From positions 13,951,356-14,015,355 of the forward strand of contig CM036223.1 in the NCBI GenBank assembly GCA_020631735.1: 64,000 bases of DNA, given 5' to 3'. Source of the stretch: Saccharum officinarum. Its lineage: Eukaryota; Streptophyta; Magnoliopsida; Poales; Poaceae. Shown piece by piece: positions 50,234 through 64,000 of the stretch; the first letter of the stretch is position 1; each line of letters starts with the position of its first letter. The position numbers were made by a program, and so were the translations under genes. The notes beneath the pieces are model-generated. The model was not told the DNA's origin, searched no databases, and saw nothing but the letters and a program-made list of their open reading frames with translations.

Positions 50234-51794
50234 ATGGCCCAGGTAAGCAGCGGGGTGCCGTTCCTCCCGACGGCGGCGTCGGAGGACGCGACGCTGCGCG
50301 CGTCGTTTGTGCGCGACGAGGTCGAGCGCCCCAAGGTGCCGCACGACCGCTTCAGCTCCGAGGTGCCGGTGGTGTCGCTCGAGGGCATCGACGGCGGGGG
50401 CGCGCGGCGGGCCGAGATCCGCGACCGCGTGGCCGCTGCCTGCGAGGACTGGGGCATCTTCCAGGTGGTGGACCACGGCGTGGACGCCGCGCTGGTTGCC
50501 GAGATGGCGCGACTTCTTCGCGCTCCCGGCCGAGGAGAAACTCCGCTTCGACATGTCCGGCGGGAAGAAGGGCGGCTTCATCGTCTCCAGCCACCTCCAG
50601 GTACCGTATACATAGCACGTGCGTCTATGCACATGCACGCAGGGGCGGATCCAGAACGGGGCTGCGCCCCGGGCTGAGCTGCTGATTCACGTTCAAAATA
50701 GTCTGATCTTGCTTCCTAGGTCTCCTTTTGTCTAATTAAGATCATAGTTTTTTAGGCTAAACACCACATATGTTAAAGGAGCTACATGGACTCGCCCCGG
50801 GCTGCAGCCCGGGCAGCCCGGGCCCTGGATCCGCCCCTGCATGCACGCGCAAGCTGCTGCCTTCACGTATTAAGCGTGGTCTGCTTGCGTGATGCCGCTG
50901 CTCATATGGTTTTGCAGGGGGAGGCGGAGCAGGACTGGCGTGAGATGGTGACCTACTTCTCGTACCCGCTGAAGGCCCGCGACTACTCGCGGTGGCCAGA
51001 CAAGCCGGTGGCGTGGCGGGCGGTGGTGGAGCGGTACAGCGAGCAGCTGATGGGCCTGGCGTGCAAGCTCCTGGGCGTGCTCTCCGAGGCGATGGGCCTA
51101 GAGACGGAGGCGCTGGCCAAGGTCTGCGTGGACATGGACCAGAAGGTGGTGGTCAACTTCTACCCGAGGTGCCCGCAGCCGGACCTCACGCTGGGGCTCA
51201 AGCGCCACACCGACCCCGGCACCATCACGCTGCTGCTGCAGGACCTCGTCGGCGGCCTCCAGGCCACGCGCGACGGCGGCAGGACCTGGATCACCGTGCA
51301 GCCCGTCGAGGGCGCCTTCGTCGTCAACCTCGGCGACCACGGCCACGTGAGTAGTCGCCGTTCGTTTGCCGTTTGCGGCGATGATGTGTGACAGCTAGCT
51401 GCATGGTGCTTACGTATATATGACCAATGAACAACGTGCATGCGTTCGTGTGCAGCTCCTGAGCAACGGCAGGTTCAAGAACGCGGACCACCAGGCGGTG
51501 GTGAACTCCGAGTGCAGCCGCCTGTCCGTCGCCACGTTCCAGAACCCGGCGCCCGACGCGACGGTGTACCCGCTGGCCGTGCGCGACGGGGAGGCGCCCA
51601 TACTGGACCAGCCCATCACCTTCTCCGAGATGTACCGCCGCAAGATGGCGCGCGACATCGAGCTCGCCAGGTTCAAGAAGCAGGCCAAGGCCGACAAGCA
51701 GCTGCAGCAGCAGAGTGCCACGGAGTTCGCCACGCCGAATGCCGAGGAGTTTGCCGTGCCGAATGCCAAGTCTCTCGAGGACATTCTTGCCTGA
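50234..51794 (+). CDS. F3H: Flavanone 3-hydroxylase, exon 1 frameshifted
   Basis: F3H is a cytosolic 2-oxoglutarate/Fe(II) dioxygenase that hydroxylates flavanones at C3 to dihydroflavonols, the entry to flavonols and anthocyanins. Exons: 50234-50600, 50918-51346, 51456-51794. The start [14 protein letters not shown] and [20 protein letters not shown] match cereal enzymes. Iron ligands lie in RHTDPGT (His 51206-51208, Asp 51212-51214) and NADHQAVV (His 51489-51491), and the 2-oxoglutarate arginine/serine in SRLSVATF. Exon 1 is 367 nt, one base over a whole codon count, while exon 2 must begin in phase 0. The frame breaks at 50505-50515: EMAR is followed in the next frame by [15 protein letters not shown]. 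Compared with family members (LARDFF), about 11 nt are missing. As read, translation stops early in exon 2, so this copy is null unless the assembly is wrong. A hAT MITE sits in intron 1. Confidence 0.9.
50640..50839. mobile_element. hAT MITE in F3H intron 1
   Basis: A 200-bp element with perfect 15-bp inverted ends CAGGGGCGGATCCAG and an exact 8-bp duplication CATGCACG on both sides (50632-50639, 50840-50847). Internally it has GC-rich CCCGGGCTG palindromes. The intact ends suggest recent insertion. Confidence 0.92.
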
Positions 51795-52083
51795 TAAGGC
51801 GGCTGATCCATTGATCCACGGCCGGTGTATATACCGTGAGATTCATTTCTATGAACATATATAGCTACAAGCGTGTGGCAATTAAGTTAAGCGCTACATT
51901 TTAAATAATGTGTGGATCGGAAACTGAAAACCAAGGCAGCGCTGCTAGTGTGCTATGTATTTCTTTTTTCCTGAAAATGTGTTTCGTGTTGTGAATTCTT
52001 TATTTGGGTAAATCACTCTCAAATCACGTGCCACAAAGCTCCGCATTGTCTAATATATACATTTTCATCCTAACTTATATGTT
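51795..52083. other. F3H 3' UTR and flank
   Basis: AT-rich sequence following the stop codon and presumably carrying the F3H polyadenylation site. No other feature was identified before the Helitron end. Confidence 0.5.
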
Positions 52084-54180
52084 ACTAGTTGAGTGCCCAT
52101 GCGTGGCTACGGTAACAAAAACTATATGGCGTCCAAAAACTTGACACAAACTCTTATATTTATTTATAAGCTTCACATCATAGAAACAAACTCTTACATT
52201 TGCAACTACAGTATTGCGCACCTGACTCATACTAAACACAAAGGCAATCACTTAACTAATGCCATTGCCAATCAAGGGGCTCACGTCTAAACAATTACCA
52301 GTAGAAGGGTGCCTTTAAGTGAATTTATGTTATATAAATGACTTCATAAATGTCATAAGATTTACCCAACGTGCAATATTTGTGATGCTGTCAACAGATT
52401 CAAATTACACCCTTAGCTCATCACAAACTTTGAATTGTGCAATCTTATTCTTACTTTCAACAAGGCTATCCGGCATGCCAGCTTAAGTGTCTGAGCAGCT
52501 TCATCGAATCAAATGTAATTCCGTTTAGCTTTTTCGGAGGTGCACCAGTCAATGTTGTCACTTGTCAGCACAACATCTGCGCTTTTCAGTACATCAGTTA
52601 CTGCAAGCTGCTGTTATTTTCTCTCCACTTTTGCAAGGGTTTTGAGCTCTTTCCTGATGTCCCTTTTAGTGTTCCTATCTTAGGCTTCAGCAATTTGCTA
52701 TTGAGTACCTACAAGAGAGAGGACACGTATCAAGAAAAACCTAACCACAGAGAATAAAGAAACCTAAGTAACAATTAGAAGAGCTTCGTCAGTAGTTTGT
52801 TGTGATTTTCTTCCTTCCTTTTGAAACCAAGTTGGATTGGCTTTTGAAAATCACAACCAACTTGGTAGAAAGAAAGGAAGTTTGGAACCAGTTTGAATTT
52901 GAAACGCTCGACCTATCAAAAAATATAGCATTTTGTCTGAAATTATGTGGTGGTTCCAAGTGCAAGTTAACCAGGAATTGCTCATAGGGAGCAAAGAAAG
53001 TGCTGTTGCAAGGAAGAAGTGATTGGTTGCATCCTATGCATTTCCTTCTAGTAGACTATGTACTTTTTTCAGCTCCCAGTAACCATGATTTTCTGGTTTA
53101 GAGCTTTCACCGAGTAGCAGTATGTTCTTGTGTTATTTTTCAATTGCTACAGTTCATTGCTTCCAGGTTATGTTTTCTGCAATTAGTAGTAGGTTCTGTA
53201 CTAGCAGGTTGAGGCTTGCTATTCAGGATTGCATATTTACTACAGTAGCAGACTGCATATCAAATGCTAGACGGTTCTCTGAGGCAAATAGGTAGGGGAA
53301 CAGAAAAATAAATTGAAAAGTGAGAAGGGTTGCTTCACATTAGACCTGAGCATACATAATCTAAATGACTTCACTGCAGCTGTTCTTCCCACTTAAATTA
53401 ACCTTCTTGGCATTCACCTTTGTACAACAGCAGGATAGAACGAAACACACATTATATTAGCACACTGGTTCATAAACATCTGACAATCCAATGAAGATTC
53501 AAGTTCAGAAATTTCAGATGCTAGGCCTTGGCTGGCCAATGGACAAATACATACACCTTTTATGTCATGCAATCAAATATATTAAAAGGTAAAATGATTG
53601 AAAATGCAGTTATTAGCTGGTAATTCCTTTACATTAGGGAGCTACTCATGTTGCTAAAGTACTGTGAAACTCAAAAACTCTGTAGCTTCTCATGTTGCAA
53701 CCCTGAAACTATTTTTGTTGAAACTACTAAAATTAATGCAAATCTGTACCATCTGTTCTTAGGGATGGAATTTTGTTACCTGTTTCTAATTGTGCATGAA
53801 CTGTATCTTAGAGTTCTACTGCAGTGCACCAAAAATTCTAAACCAAAAAAATAATATTCATATTCATTCAGATAGATGTGCACTAAAAATTCTAAATCCA
53901 ACTTGATTTTGATTTGGATTAAGAAGAAAGCAAAAGAGGGCTCCTGAATTTGCTCTAGAATTGTATCTTAGAGTTCCAGTGCACTAAAAATTCTAAACCA
54001 AAAAACAATATTGATATTCATTCGGATAGATGTGTACTAAAAATTCTAAATCCAACTGGATTTTGATATGCAGCGCGTGGTTCAGTTTATTAGACATCCA
54101 CGATATTCTAGAGCAGGCACAAGTCAAGCATCAGGCATTGAGAAGCAGAGGCCAAATTAGATGGGACCGTCGGAGGTCGT
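52084..54180 (-). mobile_element. Helitron 3' end on the minus strand, with uncertain interior
   Basis: Read on the minus strand the sequence ends GGCTACGGT...-type as CGTAGCCACGCATGGGCACT then CAACTAG followed by T at 52083, a grass Helitron 3' terminus with a short CCA/TGG hairpin. The other end (minus-strand TC...) was not found, so the right boundary is unknown. The interior is AT-rich, with an imperfect inverted repeat at about 52810-52885 and two roughly 110-bp direct repeats (about 53800-53910 and 53961-54068). Confidence 0.55.
53800..54068 (+). repeat. Two imperfect 110-bp direct repeats
   Basis: Both copies contain TGTATCTTAGAGTT, AAAAATTCTAAACCAAAAAA, ATTCATTC(A/G)GATAGATGTG and AATTCTAAATCCAACT in the same order, about 158 bp apart. 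Divergence of several per cent points to an older local duplication. Confidence 0.75.
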
Positions 54181-54305
54181 TTTAATTACACCGTGTTGAC
54201 TGCAGTTGAAACGCGCCAGCTTGTCTTGTCTCTTACGAAGTTGATCCTGAGCGTCGGCTCCAGCAGCGCTGTGTGCACCTCTGCCAGCAGCGACTCCTGC
54301 ATCGC
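54127..54305 (-). pseudogene. Fragment of an Alfin-like gene (exon 3 plus adjoining intron)
   Basis: On the minus strand the frame reads EVHTALLEPTLRINFVRDKT, against [20 protein letters not shown] in the intact gene at 15537-19057. The plus-strand intron flank also matches: AGCATCAGGCATTGAGAAGC here, AGCATCGGACCTTGAGAAAC at 18459. The exon copy has internal deletions and no PHD finger. Because intron and exon are co-linear, the fragment came from DNA, not a processed transcript. Its position near a minus-strand Helitron end suggests capture. Confidence 0.8.
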
Positions 54306-54535
54306 ACATTTGAATTTAGTTTCAGTCTTGAGAATATAGGTTGCATAGGAATGATTCACCCATTTAGCGAAGTTCAGGTTGTCAAATGAAACACACGATT
54401 CAGAGTTCATGTTCTGCTCTTACTAACATGAGTTATATGACAACATGTGAATTCAGTTTAAGTATGAATACTAAGGTACTAATAGAGTACTAATTGCACC
54501 AGAAAAACTTGTGGTTTATGATGCCATGAAAGTAG

Positions 54536-54776
54536 GGCCTTTTACTTCCCATGCCAACCCAAAATATTTCCTCTTCCACCCATCACATCGAATCTTTCGA
54601 CGCATGCATGAAGCATTAAATGTAGGTAAAAAAGATAACTAATTGCATAGTTTGTCTGTAAATGTCGGGACGAATCTTCTGAGCCTAGTTAGTCCATGAT
54701 TGGACAAATTTTGCCAAATAACAACGAAAGATGCTACAGTAACTTTTCACCTACTTTTCGCGAAGTGAACACACCC
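54536..54776. mobile_element. Tourist-like MITE, copy 3 (diverged)
   Basis: Same internal blocks as the copies at 32087 and 32618 (CACATCGAATCTTTCGACGC, GCATGAAGCATTAAAT, CAACGAAAGATGCTACAGTA) with worn ends GGCCTTTTACTTCCC and GAACACACCC. Probable flanking TAG at 54533-54535 and 54777-54779. Confidence 0.7.
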
Positions 54777-55235
54777 TAGAAACAAATAGCATTGATGCAC
54801 TTGCATAGATTATTGTCAGAACAATTAAGTATGCAAAGGGTAACTGAATGTTGCATTTTTCATCTAAATTTGAACTGGTATGCAAAGGAAAACAGAGTCC
54901 ATATTGCATTGACTATCCCTTTTTTGCTCTCCCAAGCTGAGAACACGGCACTGCAGTCCAAATTATTTTTTTCTCCAAGTAACTGTATATGAGTTCATTA
55001 GAGTACATCTCTCTAACCTTTAAAGTTATGTAGTAAAAGTCATGTTGACTTCATATTTGCACTTGCACATCTCAGTGTACCAACCACGACAGCAGCACGT
55101 TAATCGGATTGAACCAATAGGCCTAGCAAACAATCGTAGCATACAACACAGAAAATTTTGCACCTATTTGGCGACTTGGAGACTAAGGCGCAGATCGATT
55201 GGAACCAACAGGTAATAAAAAAAACGAATCAACTA

Positions 55236-55333
55236 TTCGTTTGTCTTATGAGCCGTACTTTTTCAACGAATAAACAGTGTTTTTCCTCTCACAACAAATC
55301 AGGGAACGGTACTTTTCAGCCAAGTGAACAGGG
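55236..55333. mobile_element. Short MITE ending GTGAACAGGGC
   Basis: The right end ...CAGCCAAGTGAACAGGGC and left end CGTTTGTCTTATGAGCCGTAC resemble the two halves of a roughly 100-bp grass MITE with GCCCTGTTCAC-type ends. It directly abuts the QSOX-like fragment. The left boundary is approximate. Confidence 0.5.
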
Positions 55334-55338
55334 CGAAG

Positions 55339-55554
55339 TCAGAGACGAGGGGCCGACCAGTGGACGAAGAACTCGACGACCGCGAACGACTCCGGTGAGG
55401 CCTGGAGGAAGGCGGTGAAGTTGGACGCGTCCCCGTCGAGATCGAGGGTGTTGCCGACGGTGACGGCGCAGTGACGCCAATCCGCCTCCGCTTCGGAGAT
55501 GCCGCGCGCTAAGGCAGGGCGAGGAGCAGCCGGCGACGGCGATGGCGATGGCAC
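55339..55554 (-). pseudogene. QSOX-like (sulfhydryl oxidase) N-terminal fragment
   Basis: The frame contains DLDGDASNFTAFLQASPE followed by SFAVVEFFVHW. This matches the start of the thioredoxin domain of plant quiescin sulfhydryl oxidases, where the next residues form the CPAC active site. Here the frame leaves the family immediately after HW (reading SAPRL and stop) at the junction with a MITE, so the redox motif and everything downstream are absent. No signal peptide is evident upstream. It could also derive from another thioredoxin-fold family. Not a functional gene. Confidence 0.55.
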
Positions 55555-55568
55555 AGTGACGCCGATCG

Positions 55569-55630
55569 GTGGGGGGAGGGGGGTGGAGGGGTGTGTTAGG
55601 GTCGTGGTTAATTACGGAGAGGGGGGCGAT
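55569..55630 (+). other. G-rich tract, potential G-quadruplex
   Basis: Successive G runs (GGTGGGGGGAGGGGGGTGG, then GAGGGG and GGGGGG) lie just upstream, on the minus-strand sense, of the QSOX-like fragment. The pattern permits four-stranded folding of the plus strand; untested. Confidence 0.5.
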
Positions 55631-55805
55631 TAGGAGTGCTGAGACAATAACACGCGGGTCTTTTTAGTTATAATAAATATAAATAAATAAATAAATAAAT
55701 AATATAAGTAGAAGTATAGAAATATGCATTTTCTGAACGGAATGGCGATCGACATGAGACTTGCCGTTTAGTGTTTACTAACCTGCCGTTGGTTTTGCAA
55801 TATAA

Positions 55806-56244
55806 GACTAGCCGCAGTGGGTACTCTAAAACGATACTCTAAAGCTTTAGAGTATGAATATAGAGTAAAAACTGCTGCACTGGGTACTCTAAAACGATAC
55901 TCTATCCTTTCTCTCACTCTATATTTAGAGTGGTACTGTGCTTACTCTATACTCTATAGTGACGGCCCCACTAGCTAAACAAAGGAAAAAATATTATAAC
56001 TCACAAACCAAAAATCCAAATTAAATTTCGATTTCACCATTAAATTCGTCTCAATAAATCCTTCAAAACTATATCACACATGGATATATTTAGATAAAGT
56101 GATAAGTGGGTCCCACAGTGAATAGAGTGGATAGATGATGATATAGAGGATGGATGGGTGCGGGAGAATTGAGTATAGAGGAGAGAATCTTGCTGACTAG
56201 AACGTATAGAGGATGAATATAGAGGTACATGAGTGCGGGTAGTC
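55806..56244. mobile_element. Tourist-like MITE with GACTAGCCGCAG ends
   Basis: Left GACTAGCCGCAGTG and right CGGGTAGTC are inverted, with TAA on both sides (55803-55805, 56245-56247). About 439 bp. The left part has repeated ACTCTAAAACGATACTCTA blocks. It lies directly downstream of the ATL gene. Confidence 0.75.
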
Positions 56245-56297
56245 TAATCCGTGTGCTCCATCGATAATTTATTTAACCTCCTTTTATACACTATATA

Positions 56298-56837
56298 CTA
56301 GCACTCAATAGCTACCTCGCCGCCGTGGTCCACGCCAGCGGCCGGCGGAGCGGCAGCCGCCGTCCGGCACACCGGGCAGGTCGAGCTCACCCCGAGCCAC
56401 GTGTCGATGCACTCCACGTGGAACACGTGGCGGCACGCTGGGAGCAGCCTGCCCAGGTCGCCGTCCTCCATCTCCCCGAGGCACACCGCGCACTGCTGCC
56501 CGAGCAGCTCCGCGGCGACGCCGCCTTCCTCCTTCCCCTTCACCTGCTCGGACTCCCACGTGAACACCGGCAGCGCGCGCAGCGCCTTGGCGTCCAGCCC
56601 GGCGGCCTGCTGGCCGCACGTGCCGCCGGCGCCTTCGACGACGCCGACGACCTCCACCACGTAGCCGTCCGGCGGGCGGTGCAGCACGACCACGCGGGGG
56701 CTGCCTTCCGCGAGGGCGATGCGCCGCTGCAGGAGGCAGCGCGCGTAGAGGTGGAGCGCCGCGACGAAGGCGACCGCCGCCGAGAGCGCGGTCACCGCGG
56801 CCAGCAGGACGGTGGCGTCGTAACGAGCCAGTGACAT
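56298..56837 (-). CDS. ATL-family RING-H2 ubiquitin ligase
   Basis: A single-exon gene of 179 residues, as usual for the ATL family. A hydrophobic membrane segment covers about residues 9-30 (VLLAAVTALSAAVAFVAALH). The family's GLD motif appears as GLDAKALRALPVF (about 78-90). The RING-H2 domain is CAVCLGEMEDGDLGRLLP, then CRHVFHVECIDTWL and CPVC, with all eight ligands and the Pro before the third cysteine. ATL proteins are membrane-anchored E3 ligases, many induced by pathogen elicitors; the target is unknown. A minus-strand TATA box lies about 112 bp upstream of the ATG. The longer overlapping frame to 57183 is a shadow. Confidence 0.92.
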   Translation of the reverse strand: MSLARYDATVLLAAVTALSAAVAFVAALHLYARCLLQRRIALAEGSPRVVVLHRPPDGYVVEVVGVVEGAGGTCGQQAAGLDAKALRALPVFTWESEQVKGKEEGGVAAELLGQQCAVCLGEMEDGDLGRLLPACRHVFHVECIDTWLGVSSTCPVCRTAAAAPPAAGVDHGGEVAIEC

Positions 56838-56948
56838 GGCCGATGCAGAGCAGACGGCGCACGATGCAGTCTCTCCCTCCGGCTTCAGTCACGCACACAT
56901 GACGCCGCGCCCGGTCCCGGTGATCGGACGGACCAAGCGGCGACTGAG

Positions 56949-56957
56949 CTATATATT
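56949..56957 (-). promoter_or_regulatory. TATA box of the ATL gene
   Basis: Minus strand reads AATATATAG. It is the only TATA-like motif at a suitable distance from the start codon at 56837. Confidence 0.5.
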
Positions 56958-57520
56958 TGCAGGCAGACAGGGACAACGTGAGGGCGTTCATGGATGCCGC
57001 ATGGAATCGAGGGAAGTTTGGCACCGTGTCGAGGGGCATGCCATCATTTCGGCAGAGTTTCTGGAGCACGAAAACGGCCTGCCTTGTGTCCTCACATGGG
57101 CACAGGACTACAGGAGGACATGACAGTTCATAGTTTGGCAGGTCATGTACAAGTCTACTACAGTAGTACAAAAAGGCAAGCACTACGGTTCATTGGTCCC
57201 ATCAGCCACAGGATCAACCAATTTGACTGGTAATGGAATATGTTTCTGAATATGAATAAGCAAGCCTTGGAATTGTTAATTTGAGCCACGGTCTGTATTC
57301 CTTATTCGTTGCAGTAAGCATGCCATTTTTACAGTTCCGTATTAGTAGTATGTTTTTTTTTCTTTATTTACAATGATCAATATGTTTTTTTTCAGAGAAA
57401 AAATTACACTGAAGTAGGTTTCACACCGTGTGGTGAGAGATAAGGGGGGGGGAAAGCTTCTGTGTTATCTGTACTTGCTGTATGACTATACGAAACAGCC
57501 AACCTGCTGCCTTCATGTAT

Positions 57521-63727
<6,207 letters not shown>

Positions 63728-63752
63728 TCAGATGGAGATCCAACTTTTAAAA

Positions 63753-64000
63753 TGAGTGTAGCGGAGATGCGTATGTTGCGTTGGTGTTGTGGGCACACAA
63801 GGAGGGATAGAGTACGGAACGACGATGTTCGGGATAGGGTTGGGGTGGCACCAATTGAGGAGAAATTGATTCAACATCGGTTGAGATGGTTTGGACATGT
63901 CCAACGGAGGCCTCCTGAGGCGCCGGTGCGTAGTGGAGTTCTAAAGCGGGCCGATAATGTAAAGAGCGGTAGAGGTCGACCTAAATTAACTTGGGACGAG
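63753..64000 (+). mobile_element. LINE reverse-transcriptase C-terminal region, cut by window edge
   Basis: The frame starting near MSVAEMRMLRWCCGHTRRD and including APIEEKLIQHRLRWFGHVQR and GRGRPKLTWDE is the conserved C-terminal part of plant non-LTR reverse-transcriptase proteins. It is open to the window edge. It lies in the F2KP intron upstream of 63706, opposite in strand. The 3' tail is outside the window. Confidence 0.85.

Noticed and set aside
50200..50685. 161-codon frame overlapping F3H exon 1
   Set aside because: Out-of-frame shadow; the family match lies in the other two frames.
52084..55560. One single Helitron spanning the Alfin-like and QSOX-like fragments
   Set aside because: Attractive, but no 5' terminus was found, so only the 3' end and the fragments are claimed.
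56305..57183. 292-codon minus-strand frame covering the ATL gene
   Set aside because: Out of phase with the clear ATL protein; Arg/Gly-rich shadow continued into the promoter.

Overview
The window is plant nuclear DNA from a grass, most like a panicoid such as sorghum. Evidence: GC-rich 5' exons with AT-rich GT-AG introns, many grass-type MITEs (Stowaway, Tourist/Harbinger-like, hAT), long-LTR Ty3 and Ty1 elements, Helitron termini, and a flavanone 3-hydroxylase of cereal type. The species call is inference. Exons were assembled by eye from splice signals, frame continuity and remembered protein families; no search was run.

Layout. 1-5829: 3' half of a decayed Ty3/gypsy chromovirus and its 2.7-kb LTR. 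7427-13576 (+): arginyl-tRNA synthetase, complete, with an internal second start suggesting dual targeting. 15537-19057 (-): Alfin-like PHD-finger protein. 20818-21611 (-): fasciclin-like arabinogalactan protein, frameshifted just before its GPI signal. 23134-25632 (-): RING-H2 E3 ligase, apparently with a 5.9-kb 5'-UTR intron reaching a promoter near 31.7 kb; that intron holds a hAT-like element (26200-26913) and a 5'-truncated LINE (30151-30730). 31.7-35.0 kb: at least five MITEs. 35021-46671: complete but decayed Ty1/copia element on the minus strand, with an ACTAG target duplication. 46.7-49.9 kb: repeat debris, a foldback and a Helitron. 50234-51794 (+): flavanone 3-hydroxylase with an exon-1 frameshift. 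52.1-56.2 kb: a minus-strand Helitron 3' end, a fragment of an Alfin-like gene, a QSOX-like fragment and MITEs. 56298-56837 (-): ATL-type RING-H2 protein. 57521-63706 (-): last 17 exons of 6-phosphofructo-2-kinase/fructose-2,6-bisphosphatase; its 5' end lies beyond the right edge. Within one of its introns is a young 1.7-kb LTR element (60122-61847) without pol that encodes three IQ (calmodulin-binding-like) motifs.

The genes are independent plant genes on both strands, not an operon or a shared pathway. The most unusual objects are the IQ-motif mini-retrotransposon, the broken F3H lying between two inward-facing Helitron 3' ends, the Alfin-like fragment 35 kb from an intact Alfin-like gene, and the FLA frameshift that separates the protein from its membrane-anchor signal.
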